Assembly: GCF_003234655.2 (NCBI RefSeq)
Contig: NZ_CP126271.1
Coordinates: 2,170,001-2,234,000, forward strand
Length of the DNA stretch: 64,000 nt
From: Curtobacterium sp. MCLR17_007
GTDB taxonomy: Bacteria > Actinomycetota > Actinomycetes > Actinomycetales > Microbacteriaceae
Direction of reading: 5' to 3'
In this document: positions 33,466 to 42,617 of the stretch, piece by piece
Layout: each line of letters opens with the position of its first letter
Numbering within the stretch: the first letter of the stretch is position 1
Notes under the pieces: model-generated
Seen by the model: the letters and a program-made list of their open reading frames with translations, nothing else
Databases searched by the model: none
Told to the model about the DNA's origin: nothing
Position numbers and translations under genes: made by a program

Positions 33466-34083
33466 TCAGCGCCGCTCGCGCTCGCGACCGCGCCGCGTCC
33501 GACCGCCCTTGAGTCGCAGCCGCATCGTCACGGTGCCCAGCCAGCGGTCGTACTTGTAGCCGACCTTGCCCATCCGGCCGATCTCCTCGAAGCCGAGCCG
33601 CTCGTGCAACCGGATCGAGGCGTCGGCGGAGCGGTCGGCGATCACCGCGACGACCTCGCGCACGCCGGCGGCACGGCAGGCGTCGAGCAGCGCCTCCATC
33701 AGCGCGCGGCCGAGCCCCTTGCCGCCGGCCGTCGGTCCGAGGTAGATCGAGTTCTCGACGACGTGGTTCGACCGGTCACGCGGGTTCCACGGGTCGACCA
33801 GGGCGTACCCGAGCAGCTGGCCGGCCGGGTTGACCGCGACCAGGAACGGCAGCTGGCGACGACGGATCTCCTCGAAGCGCTTCTTCCACGCGGCGAACGA
33901 CAGGACCGCGCCGTCGAACGTCACCGACGAGTTCCGCACGTAGTGTGCGTGGACCTCGCGGATGTCGGGCAGGTCGGCGGCCTCGGCGGAGCGGATCGAC
34001 CACGTGAAGGCGGTCTCCGTCGGCGCGGGCGGCCGCAGGTGGCGCGGCAAGATCCGACGCTGGCGGTATTCCTCCTCGAGCAC
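33466..34083 (-). CDS. GNAT acetyltransferase (phosphinothricin acetyltransferase-like)
   Basis: A 205-residue GNAT protein. IREVHAHYVRNSSVTFD and the acetyl-CoA loop GGKGLGRALMEALLDACRAAGVREVVAVI resemble the Pat/bar-type N-acetyltransferases. The last ~15 residues are a run of Arg and Glu (GGRTRRGRERERR) beyond the fold. The start is GTG 34083. It is the last gene of a same-strand group with ung, 26 nt downstream of it. Confidence 0.85.
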   Translation of the reverse strand: MLEEEYRQRRILPRHLRPPAPTETAFTWSIRSAEAADLPDIREVHAHYVRNSSVTFDGAVLSFAAWKKRFEEIRRRQLPFLVAVNPAGQLLGYALVDPWNPRDRSNHVVENSIYLGPTAGGKGLGRALMEALLDACRAAGVREVVAVIADRSADASIRLHERLGFEEIGRMGKVGYKYDRWLGTVTMRLRLKGGRTRRGRERERR

Positions 34084-34109
34084 GGTGTCGAGCCTACGGT
34101 GTGCGCTGG

Positions 34110-34796
34110 TCAGGCGTCGGTCGGGAGCGACCAGTCGACCGGCTCGGCGCCCTGCGCCACGAGGAGTTCGTTGACCCGCGAGAACGGCCGGCTGCCGAAG
34201 AACCCGCGGGAGGCGCTGAGCGGACTCGGGTGCGCCGAGGCGACCACCGGGGTGTCCCCGAGGAACGGCTCCACCGACTTCGCCTGCGCTCCCCAGAGCA
34301 CGGCGACGAGCGGCTGCTCACGTGCCACGAGCGCCCGGACGGCCTGCTCGGTGACCCGCTCCCAGCCCTTGCCGCGGTGGCTGCCGGCGTCACCCGGCGT
34401 GACGGTGAGCACCCGGTTCAGCAGCATCACCCCGCGGGACGACCAGGTCCGCAGGTCGCCGTGTGCGGGCGGGGTCACCCCGAGGTCGTCGTGGAGCTCG
34501 CGGTAGATGTTCGCGAGGCTGCGCGGGACGGGCCGGACCCCGGGGTCGACCGCGAACGACAGGCCGATCGGGTGGCCGGGCGTCGGGTACGGGTCCTGGC
34601 CGATGACGAGCACCTTGACCTGGTCGAAGGGGTACGTGAACGCGCTGAGCACGGCGGCGCCGGCGGGGAGGTACGGGCGTCCGGCGGCGGTCTCCTCGCG
34701 GAGCCACTCCCCGAGTCGGTGGACGTCGTCCTCGACCGGGGCGAGCGCCTCGGCCCACCCGGGGTCGACGAGGTCGGCGAGCGGCTTCGGCTGCAC
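34110..34796 (-). CDS. ung: Uracil-DNA glycosylase, family 1
   Basis: A 228-residue base-excision repair enzyme that removes uracil from DNA. The water-activating motif [16 protein letters not shown] and the DNA-intercalation motif [13 protein letters not shown] are both complete, with [16 protein letters not shown] between. The length is normal. GTG 34796 starts 6 nt after the stop of the peptidase gene, so they are co-transcribed. Confidence 0.96.
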   Translation of the reverse strand: MQPKPLADLVDPGWAEALAPVEDDVHRLGEWLREETAAGRPYLPAGAAVLSAFTYPFDQVKVLVIGQDPYPTPGHPIGLSFAVDPGVRPVPRSLANIYRELHDDLGVTPPAHGDLRTWSSRGVMLLNRVLTVTPGDAGSHRGKGWERVTEQAVRALVAREQPLVAVLWGAQAKSVEPFLGDTPVVASAHPSPLSASRGFFGSRPFSRVNELLVAQGAEPVDWSLPTDA

Positions 34797-34802
34797 GGGG
34801 TG

Positions 34803-35516
34803 CTACGCGCCCATGGTGGCGACGGAGACCGACTCGTCGCCGGCGACCACGCGCCACACGCTGCCGGAGCCCCGGACCTCGAGTGCACCCTCGCCCACGA
34901 CGAGCACGGTGTCCTCGTCGATCGCCAGTCCCGCGGTCACGAACTCGGCCTCGGCGCTCGCCACGAGTCGGGCGAGCGTGCCGGCTTGCACCGCGTGCAC
35001 GTCGATCGTCAGGTCGACGAGCCCGAGCCCCTCGCGGAGCTCCACCTCGTCGAGGCCTTCCGACGCGTCCTCGGGGCAGACCTCGACGCCGCCGACCCGC
35101 CAGCCGCCGACCAGGGCACGGTCGGCGGCGATCATCGCGCCGGCGGAGTAGCCGAGGTAGGGCAGGCCGTCGGAGACGAGCAGACGGATCTGGTCGACGA
35201 GCGGGGCGATCGCGTCGAGGTAGTCCGGCGTGCGGCCACCGCCGATCACCAGGGCGTCGACGTCGCTGAGCACCGACGTGGTGAAGGGCTGGCCCGGTGC
35301 GACCTCGGTGACGAGGACGTCCGCCGTCTCGGCGAGCACCGAGGCGATGTCCGGCGTCGAGGACGGCGTCGCGCCGTCCACACCGCTGACCGAGAGCAGG
35401 CCGACGCGCGGCGCACTGCGGCCGACGGCGGCTGCGCGTGCGGTGGCCTCGGCGAGGAAGGGTGCTGCGGCGTCGGAGTCGGCGAATGACCCGCCACCGA
35501 CCAGGTGGATGCTCAC
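34803..35516 (-). CDS. S51-like peptidase (dipeptidase E / cyanophycinase-like)
   Basis: A 237-residue class I glutamine amidotransferase-like protein. VIGGGRTPDYLDAI precedes the nucleophile elbow LGYSAGAMIAA, where Ser is the S51 nucleophile; an acidic VCPEDASEGLDEVE segment and IDVHAVQAGTL follow. S51 enzymes cleave Asp-containing dipeptides or cyanophycin. The start is GTG 35516, overlapping the preceding stop (GTGA). Confidence 0.82.
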   Translation of the reverse strand: MSIHLVGGGSFADSDAAAPFLAEATARAAAVGRSAPRVGLLSVSGVDGATPSSTPDIASVLAETADVLVTEVAPGQPFTTSVLSDVDALVIGGGRTPDYLDAIAPLVDQIRLLVSDGLPYLGYSAGAMIAADRALVGGWRVGGVEVCPEDASEGLDEVELREGLGLVDLTIDVHAVQAGTLARLVASAEAEFVTAGLAIDEDTVLVVGEGALEVRGSGSVWRVVAGDESVSVATMGA

Positions 35517-36043
35517 GACTCGGCCGTCACCGGTGCGAGGGCGCTCCAGGGGAACGTGATCCAGCCGTCGACGCGACGCCAGACGTGATCGGGCTCGAGC
35601 ACGGTGCCGGGCTTGGAGTACAGGCAGGCGCTGCGCACGTCGGCACCGGCCCCGGTGATGATGTCGACGACGAGCGCGAGGGTCCGGCCGGAGTCGGACA
35701 CGTCGTCGACGACCAGGACCCGCTTGCCCGCCAGGCTCGGGGCGTCGAGCGCGGGGGCGAGCACGACGGGTTCCTCGAGGCGCTGCTCGACGTCGGTGTA
35801 GAACTCGACGTTGATCGAGCCACACTCCTTGGTGCCCAGCGCGTAGGCGACGGCCCCGGCGATGATCAGGCCTCCGCGGGCGACGGCGACCACGACCTCG
35901 GGCTCGAACCCGGCGGACAGGACGTCCTTCGCGAGCAGCCGTGCCGCGTCACCGAACTCGAGCCAGCCGAGCACCTCGGGCCCGCTCGTCATGGTCACGA
36001 CAGCTGGCGACGGGGACTCGGCGGGTTCGCTGCTGATCGGCAT
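35513..36043 (-). CDS. Phosphoribosyltransferase
   Basis: A type I PRTase of up to 176 residues. The PRPP-binding loop is VLVVDDVSDSGRTL, and VVAVARGGLIIAGAVAYALG matches xanthine/hypoxanthine PRTases. It probably salvages a purine base. ATG 36043 is the longest start; ATG 35992 (MTSGPEVLGW) may be the true one since the first 17 residues look unstructured. Its stop overlaps the peptidase start. It heads the PRTase-peptidase-ung-GNAT group. Confidence 0.88.
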   Translation of the reverse strand: MPISSEPAESPSPAVVTMTSGPEVLGWLEFGDAARLLAKDVLSAGFEPEVVVAVARGGLIIAGAVAYALGTKECGSINVEFYTDVEQRLEEPVVLAPALDAPSLAGKRVLVVDDVSDSGRTLALVVDIITGAGADVRSACLYSKPGTVLEPDHVWRRVDGWITFPWSALAPVTAES

Positions 36044-36140
36044 CCGACCACGGTACCGGCAGGGATGCTGTGCCGCGACCTGCAGTTGCCGCCCGGGCGC
36101 GTGGCCCTCGGCGACGGTGCCGTACCGAGGTCCGGGGCGT

Positions 36141-36914
36141 CTACGCCTTCGGGGTCAAGGGGCCGCGGGTCAGCTTGTGCTGCGCCGCCTGGGCCACCGG
36201 GCGGATCGTGACCAGGTCGAGGTTGACGTGCGGCGGCAGTTCCACGCTGTGCACGATGGCCTCGGCGACGTCCTCGGCGCTGAGCGGGTCCTCGACCCCG
36301 TCGTAGACCGCGGCCGCCTTGGCCGCGTCGCCGCCGAAGCGCACCAGGGCGAACTCGTCCGTCTTCACCAGGCCCGGGGCGATCTCGACGACCCGGATCG
36401 GCTCCCCCGCGAGCTCCAGGCGGAGCGCTCCGACCAGCGCGTGCTCGGCGGCCTTCGCCGCGTTGTAGCCGCCGCCGTTCTCGTAGGAGACGAAGCCGGC
36501 GGTGCTCGTGACGGTGACGATGTCGGCACTCCCCGACGCGACGGCGCCGTTCCGCAGGTGGGGCAGCAGTGCCGCGATAACCCGCTTGGTGCCGATGACG
36601 TTCACCTCGAACATCGTGCGCCAGTCCTCGACGTCGGACTCCTCGACCGTGGCCGATCCGAGGGCACCGCCCGCGTTGTTCACCAGCGCGTGCACTCCTC
36701 CGGTCGCCGCGACGTGGGCGGCGAGCGCCGCGACGTCGTCCGCCGAGGTGACGTCGACCACCAGGGTCTCGGCCCCCGTCTCCTCGGCGAGCGCCGCCAG
36801 CCGGTCGGCACGGCGGGCGACGGCCAGCACGTCCCATCCCCGGGCGCGGAACGAGCGGACGGTGGCCGCCCCGATGCCGGAGCTCGCTCCCGTGACGACG
36901 ACGCGACGTGCCAT
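36141..36914 (-). CDS. Short-chain dehydrogenase (YdfG-like)
   Basis: A 257-residue classical SDR: TGASSGIG, NNAG, TVTSTAGF with the catalytic Ser, and YNAAKAA with Tyr and Lys. An Arg pair (ARRADR) after beta-2 indicates NADP(H). It resembles the serine/3-hydroxy acid dehydrogenases such as YdfG. ATG 36914 is chosen because AGGAGG is 6 nt upstream. It is divergent from the acyltransferase. Confidence 0.9.
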   Translation of the reverse strand: MARRVVVTGASSGIGAATVRSFRARGWDVLAVARRADRLAALAEETGAETLVVDVTSADDVAALAAHVAATGGVHALVNNAGGALGSATVEESDVEDWRTMFEVNVIGTKRVIAALLPHLRNGAVASGSADIVTVTSTAGFVSYENGGGYNAAKAAEHALVGALRLELAGEPIRVVEIAPGLVKTDEFALVRFGGDAAKAAAVYDGVEDPLSAEDVAEAIVHSVELPPHVNLDLVTIRPVAQAAQHKLTRGPLTPKA

Positions 36915-37023
36915 GTGGTTCCTCCTGCGCTGCGGCCCCGGCGACGTCGGTGATGGTCGCAACGGGGATGTCCGCACCACCGTACCGAACGGGACATGTC
37001 ACGATCCGGTAACGTGACCGCCG

Positions 37024-38115
37024 ATGACGACGGAAGCTGCGCCCCCGGCACCCTCGGCTCCGGACGCCGTGCTCGAGCCGGGCCGGGCTCCCCGACGGAT
37101 CCCGATGTGGGACACCGCGCGGTTCCTGGCGGTCACGCTCGTCGTCATCGGCCACGCGATCCAACGCCAGACGACGGCGAGCGAGCACGCCCTGGCGCTG
37201 TACACCTTCATCTACGCGTTCCACATGCCCGCGTTCGGCGTGATCAGCGGGTACTTCTCGTCCGCGGACACCCCGACGGCGAAGCGCATGCGGCGGACGA
37301 TCACCGACATCGTCGTGCCGTACATCATCATGCAGACGATCTGGACCGTGGTGCAGGGGATCGTCGAGGGTGGCAAGAAGTTCAACCCGACGCAGCCGAC
37401 GTGGACGCTGTGGTTCCTGCTCGCGCTCGGGATCTTCCGGCTGATCCTGCCGTACCTCGCGCAGCTGCGGTGGCCGCTGTTCTGGGCGGTCGTGTTCAGC
37501 ATCGGTGTCGGGTACTTCGACAACGTCGACTCCACGCTGTCGCTCTCGCGGGCGATCAGCCTGCTGCCGTTCTTCCTGCTCGGGTGGCAGGTCAAGCAAT
37601 GGGGTGTGTTCGACCGCTGGTACGAGGCCTCCCGTCGCACGGTCGTCCGGGTGCGGGTCGCCGCCGGCGTGGTGTTCCTGGCGTGGGCCGTGTCCTGCGT
37701 GCTGTGGATCCCGCAGTTCAAGGAGTTCGACCTGCACCACTGGTTCTTCTACGACGACTCGTACTCGGGCCTCGGCGAGGACGCGTGGTGGGCCGGCGCC
37801 GTCCGGTTCGGGCTGATGCTCCTGGCGACGCTGCTGACGGCGTCGTTCCTGGTGCTGGTCCCCCGGCGGAACGTATGGCTGACGAAGTTCGGTGCGGCGA
37901 CGATGTACGTCTACCTGCTCCACACCTTCGTGCTCTACCCGATCCGCGAGTCCGGCGTGCTGGCGGGCCCGCACTCGGCGTGGCCATTCGTGCTGCTGAT
38001 GGTGGCCATCGCCTGCGCCGTGAGCCTGTTCCTGGCGCAGCCGTTCGTCCGGCGCGGCATGAAGTGGTTGCTCGAGCCGAACGTCGGTTGGCTGTTCCGC
38101 CGCGGCGCCGCGTAG
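37024..38115 (+). CDS. Membrane acyltransferase (acyltransferase 3 family)
   Basis: A 363-residue protein with about 10 helices. RIPMWDTARFLAVTLVVIGHAI carries the family N-terminal pattern with His in VIGHA, and FHMPAFGVISGYF follows. The family O-acylates sugars, wall polymers or lipids using cytoplasmic or membrane acyl donors. The start ATG 37024 has no clear ribosome site; TAACGT 9 nt upstream could be a -10 for a nearly leaderless mRNA. Confidence 0.86.
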   Translation: MTTEAAPPAPSAPDAVLEPGRAPRRIPMWDTARFLAVTLVVIGHAIQRQTTASEHALALYTFIYAFHMPAFGVISGYFSSADTPTAKRMRRTITDIVVPYIIMQTIWTVVQGIVEGGKKFNPTQPTWTLWFLLALGIFRLILPYLAQLRWPLFWAVVFSIGVGYFDNVDSTLSLSRAISLLPFFLLGWQVKQWGVFDRWYEASRRTVVRVRVAAGVVFLAWAVSCVLWIPQFKEFDLHHWFFYDDSYSGLGEDAWWAGAVRFGLMLLATLLTASFLVLVPRRNVWLTKFGAATMYVYLLHTFVLYPIRESGVLAGPHSAWPFVLLMVAIACAVSLFLAQPFVRRGMKWLLEPNVGWLFRRGAA

Positions 38116-38407
38116 CCCGCACCTCGCACGGTGCGCAGTTGACCCCGCGTGCGAGGTTCACCGCCCCGTGCAGGGCACCAACCACGCACCACCCGGCCAG
38201 GGGCGCACCACCGGGCAACCTCGCACGGTGCGGGTCCGCCACGCATCGGCTCGCCGGACGGGAGGCCCGGCCCGCCCCCGCCACGTGCGTTACGTCACGA
38301 GTCGGGGGCGCTGGTGCAGGCCCGACCACGTCCGTACCGTGAGCCGCGACGCGCACGTGATCCGAGCCTCCCGGCCGGGACGCCAGCAGACGGAACAGGA
38401 GCCCGAC
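38116..38407. other. Gap before metY
   Basis: Contains the 38121-38157 hairpin and a second copy of CCTCGCACGGTGCG at 38219-38232. I compared the metY-proximal 130 nt with SAM riboswitch cores by eye and found no match. AGGAG precedes the metY ATG. Confidence 0.5.
38121..38157. terminator. Terminator of the acyltransferase gene
   Basis: 10-bp arms ACCTCGCACG and CGTGCGAGGT with a 17-nt loop, 5 nt after the stop. Confidence 0.6.
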
Positions 38408-39739
38408 ATGACCGACAACGACGCCGCCCAGTGGCGCTTCGAGACGACGCAGATCCACGCCGGTGCACAGCCGGACCCGACCACGGGTGCCCGCGCGACG
38501 CCGATCTACAAGACGACCTCGTACGTCTTCCGGGACTCGGACCACGCGCGTGACCTGTTCGCGCTGGCCACGCCGGGCAACATCTACTCGCGCATCATGA
38601 ACCCGACGAACGACGTCCTCGAACAGCGCATCGCGGCGCTCGAGGGCGGGTCCGGCGCGCTGCTCGTGGCGAGCGGACAGGCTGCCGAGACCTACGCCGT
38701 GCTGAACATCGCTCAGGCGGGCGACCACATCGTGTCCTCGTCGTCGATCTACGGCGGCACCTACAACCTGTTCAAGTACACGCTGGCGCGCCTCGGCATC
38801 GAGACCACCTTCGTCGAGGACCAGGACGACCCCGAGGAGTGGCGCCGCGCGGTCCGTCCGAACACGAAGCTGTTCTTCGCCGAGACCATCGGCAACCCGA
38901 AGATCAACGTCCTCGACATCACGACGGTCGCGGGCATCGCCCACGAGGCCGGCGTGCCGCTGATCGTGGACAACACCATCGCGACGCCGTACCTGATCCG
39001 GCCGTTCGAGCACGGCGCCGACATCGTGGTGCACTCGGCGACGAAGTTCCTCGGCGGACACGGCACGGTCATCGGTGGCGTCATCGTCGACGGTGGCACC
39101 TTCCCGTGGTCCGAGCACCCGGAGAAGTTCCCCGAGTTCAACTCCCCGGACCCCTCGTACCACGGGGTGGTCTTCGCCGAGGCCGTCGGCAACGCGCTGG
39201 CGTACATCATCAAGGCGCGGGTGCAGCTGCTCCGCGACCTCGGTGCGTCGAACTCCCCCGACACGGCCTTCGCGCTGCTGCAGGGCATCGAGACCCTGTC
39301 GCTCCGGATCGAGCGGCACGTGCAGAACGCGCAGGAGATCGCCGAGTGGCTCGACCGGCACCCCGACGTCGCGACGGTGGCGTACGCGGGGCTGCCGACC
39401 TCGCCCTGGTACGGCGCGGCCTCGCGGTACGCGCCGAAGGGCGTCGGCGCGGTGCTGTCGTTCGAGCTCAAGGGCGGCGTCGACGCCGGTCGGGCGCTCG
39501 TGGACAACCTGACGCTGTTCTCGCACCTGGCGAACATCGGCGACGTGCGGTCCCTCGTGATCCACCCGGCGTCGACCACGCACTCGCAGCTCACGCCCGA
39601 GCAGCAGCTGACGACCGGCGTGACCCCGGGGCTGGTGCGACTGTCGGTCGGGATCGAGAACGTCGAGGACCTCAAGGCGGACCTCGAGGTCGGGCTGGCC
39701 GCGGCGCGGGCCGTGTCGCAGGCGGGTCTGCGCGCGTAG
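38408..39739 (+). CDS. metY: O-acetylhomoserine sulfhydrylase
   Basis: A 443-residue PLP enzyme of the Cys/Met metabolism family that makes homocysteine from O-acetylhomoserine and sulfide. FETTQIHAGAQPDPTTGARATPIYKTTSYVF is the typical start, NPTNDVLEQRIAALEGG the substrate loop, and SATKFLGGHG carries the PLP lysine. Its length and the IEARVQ-type insertions fit MetY rather than MetB (about 380). AGGAG precedes the ATG. metX, which supplies the substrate, follows after a strong terminator, so the two have separate 3' ends. Confidence 0.95.
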   Translation: MTDNDAAQWRFETTQIHAGAQPDPTTGARATPIYKTTSYVFRDSDHARDLFALATPGNIYSRIMNPTNDVLEQRIAALEGGSGALLVASGQAAETYAVLNIAQAGDHIVSSSSIYGGTYNLFKYTLARLGIETTFVEDQDDPEEWRRAVRPNTKLFFAETIGNPKINVLDITTVAGIAHEAGVPLIVDNTIATPYLIRPFEHGADIVVHSATKFLGGHGTVIGGVIVDGGTFPWSEHPEKFPEFNSPDPSYHGVVFAEAVGNALAYIIKARVQLLRDLGASNSPDTAFALLQGIETLSLRIERHVQNAQEIAEWLDRHPDVATVAYAGLPTSPWYGAASRYAPKGVGAVLSFELKGGVDAGRALVDNLTLFSHLANIGDVRSLVIHPASTTHSQLTPEQQLTTGVTPGLVRLSVGIENVEDLKADLEVGLAAARAVSQAGLRA

Positions 39740-39763
39740 CGCCCGCCGACCCGAGCGCCTGCA

Positions 39764-39815
39764 GACCCGGAACGACGATGCCGCTGTCGTACGACAGCGG
39801 CATCGTCGTTCCGGG
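39764..39815. terminator. Very long terminator hairpin after metY
   Basis: A perfect 25-bp inverted repeat with a 2-nt centre, starting 25 nt after the metY stop. No T tract follows. Confidence 0.85.
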
Positions 39816-39926
39816 TCGTTCAGTCCGCTGACACACGGTGCGGGGCGGAGCCGAGCCGGGCCTCCCGTCGGACCGCGACGTAACACGGTGCCCGGCCGGG
39901 CCGGTGTCCACGAGAATGGACGCACC

Positions 39927-41126
39927 ATGGACTGGCAGACGACTCCCGAGGACTCCGTGCCGTCCACCCTGGTGCCGGGCGCCGCACTCGGCACCCTCGG
40001 CAAGCCCCCGGTCACCGGGGCCTGGCGTCCGGGAGACCACCCCGGCGCACGCCACTTCGTCGCACTCGGCGAACAGTGGGTCCGCGGCGGCCGGCTGCCG
40101 GGCGTGCGGATCGCGTACGAGACCTGGGGCACCCTGAACGACGCCCACGACAACGCCGTGCTCGTGTTCCACGCCCTCACCGGTGACTCGCACGTGGCTG
40201 GCGACGCCGGCCCCGGGCACCGCACCGCCGGGTGGTGGGACGACGTGGTCGGCGCGGGCAAGGCGATCGACACCGATCGCTGGTTCGTCGTCGCGCCGAA
40301 CATGCTCGGCGGGTGCCAGGGCTCGACGGGGCCGTCGTCGGTGTCGCCGGACGGCGTCGAGTGGGGATCGCGCTTCCCGTTCGTGACCGTGCGCGACCAG
40401 GTCGCCGCCCAGGCGCAGCTGGCCGACGCGCTCGGCATCGACCGGTTCGCGGCCGTCGTCGGCGGCTCGATGGGCGGCATGCACGCACTCGAGTTCGCCG
40501 CGTCGCTGCCCGACCGCGTGGCCCGGCTCGCCGTCCTGAGCACCACCGCGCAGACGACCGCCGACCAGATCGCGGCGAACTCGCTGCAGCGCGCGGCGAT
40601 CCAGATGGATCCGGGCTTCGCGGGCGGCGACTACTACGAGGCCGAAGCCGGAGACGGTCCGTCACGCGGGCTCTCGCTGGCGCGGCGGATGGCGATGATG
40701 ACCTACCGCGCTTCCGACGAGCTCAACGGGCGGTTCGACCGCTCGTGGCAGTCGGACGTCTCCCCGCTCGGCGAGGACGGGCGCTTCTCGGTGGAGAGCT
40801 ACCTCGACTTCCACGGCAACAAGTTCACGCGGCGCTTCGACGCGTCCACGTACGTCGCTCTGACGCACGCGATGGACTCGCACGACGTCGGGGCCGGTCG
40901 GGGTGGGGTCGCTGCGGCGCTCGCACGGATCTCCGCGACGACGCTCGTCGTGGGGATCTCGAGTGACCGGTTGTTCCCGGTCGAGGACCAGCACCGCATC
41001 GCGGCGGGCGTGCCCGGGGCGATCGACGGGGACCGGGCAGCGGTGATCGAGAGCGAGTTCGGGCACGACGGGTTCCTCATCGAGCACGACGCCGTCGGGG
41101 CGCACCTGCGCCGGCTGCTCGACTGA
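39927..41126 (+). CDS. metX: Homoserine O-acetyltransferase
   Basis: A 399-residue alpha/beta-hydrolase-fold enzyme that acetylates homoserine with acetyl-CoA, the committed step of methionine synthesis. RIAYETWGTLN, HALTGDSHVAGD, NMLGGCQGSTGPSS and the nucleophile elbow GGSMGGMHAL are all MetX hallmarks, and the C-terminal FGHDGFL gives the catalytic His. ATG 39927 is favoured over the 13-codon longer frame. It feeds MetY upstream. Confidence 0.95.
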   Translation: MDWQTTPEDSVPSTLVPGAALGTLGKPPVTGAWRPGDHPGARHFVALGEQWVRGGRLPGVRIAYETWGTLNDAHDNAVLVFHALTGDSHVAGDAGPGHRTAGWWDDVVGAGKAIDTDRWFVVAPNMLGGCQGSTGPSSVSPDGVEWGSRFPFVTVRDQVAAQAQLADALGIDRFAAVVGGSMGGMHALEFAASLPDRVARLAVLSTTAQTTADQIAANSLQRAAIQMDPGFAGGDYYEAEAGDGPSRGLSLARRMAMMTYRASDELNGRFDRSWQSDVSPLGEDGRFSVESYLDFHGNKFTRRFDASTYVALTHAMDSHDVGAGRGGVAAALARISATTLVVGISSDRLFPVEDQHRIAAGVPGAIDGDRAAVIESEFGHDGFLIEHDAVGAHLRRLLD

Positions 41127-41190
41127 GCGTCGGAGCGCGCTGCGACGCGGTGCACCTGCGTGGGCTGCTCCGCTGGACGTCGGGGTGCGC
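41101..41190. repeat. Degenerate tandem duplication of the metX 3' end
   Basis: Bases 41101-41140 (last codons of metX and the stop) match 41151-41190 at 31 of 40 positions with no gaps. The second copy is outside the gene. Confidence 0.7.
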
Positions 41191-41459
41191 TCCCCATACA
41201 TCCAGATCGCGCAGCCGGTGTTCTCATCACGCCTGCGATCACAACTTGGTTGCCAAACCCAACGTGTGGGCGCGCCGAACGCCCCCCAACGGGTGTCCCC
41301 CGTGGAATGATGGCCGGTACCCGGTCCCGACCGAGGCTCGCGTTTCCCAACCGCTCGCGAGCAGCCCCGGACGGAGCCGGCACCAGCAGCACCTCGCAGC
41401 ACCGCGTGGCGACGACGACACGCTTCCCACCGACGAGACACTGACGCACCAGGACACCG
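41127..41459. other. 333-nt gap before the two-component operon
   Basis: Holds the duplicated metX tail and a small AT-richer inverted repeat TTGG-TTG-CCAA at 41246-41256, the best operator candidate. I see no convincing promoter hexamers or riboswitch, and no ribosome site close to the kinase ATG. Confidence 0.4.
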
Positions 41460-42617
41460 ATGGAACTCATCGCACAGGAACGTGACCGGCTCCTCCGGTC
41501 GACGACCCGTGTCGTCGGCATCATCTGCACGCTCGTCAGCCTGGTGAGCGTCCTCTGCTCCTTCGCCGTCCCGGTCGGCCCGCTCGTCGCGGGGATCACC
41601 TGCATCGCCGTGATGATCGGCGCACTGGTCGTGTTCGGGGTGAACGGCGCCGTGTGGTGCACCGCGCTGACGCTCGTTTCCGGCCTCGCCGCCATGGTCA
41701 TCCTCACCTCGGCCGCTGCGCCGGACGTCCGCTCCGTCGTCGCCAGCGGGCTCGTCCCGCTCGCCGCCGGCGGGCTGTCGTCGCTCCTGATGGCCCAGCG
41801 CGGCCACCTGGCCGGGTTCGGCCTGGCCGCCCTCGGCGGCGTCGCGTCGCTGGCGGTCATGGCCAACGCGACCGGCACGGTCCTCAGCGGCCCGGTCGGC
41901 GGCACCGCGCTCGGCTGGGTCCTCACCGCGGTCGTCGCCTACTGGATCTCGCGCAGCATCCCCCGGGTGGCCCGCCGCATCTACAGCATCGGCACCGCGC
42001 ACCGCGCCGAGCGCCAGGCCAGCGAGACCGAGGCACAGCGCCGCCAGGGCGCGCGTCTGCTGCACGACACCGTCCTGGCCACGCTGACCCTGCTCGCGCA
42101 CTCCGGGGTCGGGGTGTCCGAACAGGCCATGCGCGAGCAGGCCGCCGAGGACGCCCGGCTGCTCCGCCACCTGCGCCTCGGTGCGACCCCGCAGCCGCAG
42201 CAGTCCGGCGACTACTCCCTCACCCGCACCGAGGAGTCCCCCCTCGGCCAGACGCTCGAGTCGGTCAAGCAGCGCTTCGGGCGGATGGGGCTCGAGGTGA
42301 GCTGGCACGGCACCGGGCAGGTGCTGCTGCCGACGCACGTCCTCGACGCGTTCCTGCTGGCCCTCGCGGAGTGCCTGGAGAACGTCCGTCGACACGCCGG
42401 CGTCGCCGAGGCGCACGTCACGATCGTCCACGACAACGACATGGTCCGGGCGATGGTCACGGACTCCGGTGTCGGGTTCGAGATCGGCGCGATCGACGAG
42501 GAACGGCTCGGGTTCAAGGAGAGCGTCGTCAACCGCCTGCGCGAGGTCGGCGGCGACGCGCGCCTCTTCTCCGCGCCGGGCTCCGGCACCACGGTCGTCC
42601 TGGAGGCACCACGATGA
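41460..42617 (+). CDS. Sensor histidine kinase (NarL/DesK-like)
   Basis: A 385-residue kinase. About five membrane helices span residues 18-165 without an obvious outside sensor domain, so it may sense the membrane itself. The phosphorylation site is RRQGARLLHDTVLATL (His202). The ATPase domain has LAECLENVRRHA (N box) and DSGVGF (G1), then GSGTTVVLE. A missing F box and short form are usual for this class. The stop overlaps the next gene (ATGA); the response regulator lies at the operon end. Confidence 0.9.
   Translation: MELIAQERDRLLRSTTRVVGIICTLVSLVSVLCSFAVPVGPLVAGITCIAVMIGALVVFGVNGAVWCTALTLVSGLAAMVILTSAAAPDVRSVVASGLVPLAAGGLSSLLMAQRGHLAGFGLAALGGVASLAVMANATGTVLSGPVGGTALGWVLTAVVAYWISRSIPRVARRIYSIGTAHRAERQASETEAQRRQGARLLHDTVLATLTLLAHSGVGVSEQAMREQAAEDARLLRHLRLGATPQPQQSGDYSLTRTEESPLGQTLESVKQRFGRMGLEVSWHGTGQVLLPTHVLDAFLLALAECLENVRRHAGVAEAHVTIVHDNDMVRAMVTDSGVGFEIGAIDEERLGFKESVVNRLREVGGDARLFSAPGSGTTVVLEAPR

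Noticed and set aside
38280..38407. SAM riboswitch ahead of metY
   Set aside because: I could not find the conserved SAM-I/IV core or a P1 stem by eye; needs a covariance-model search to settle.
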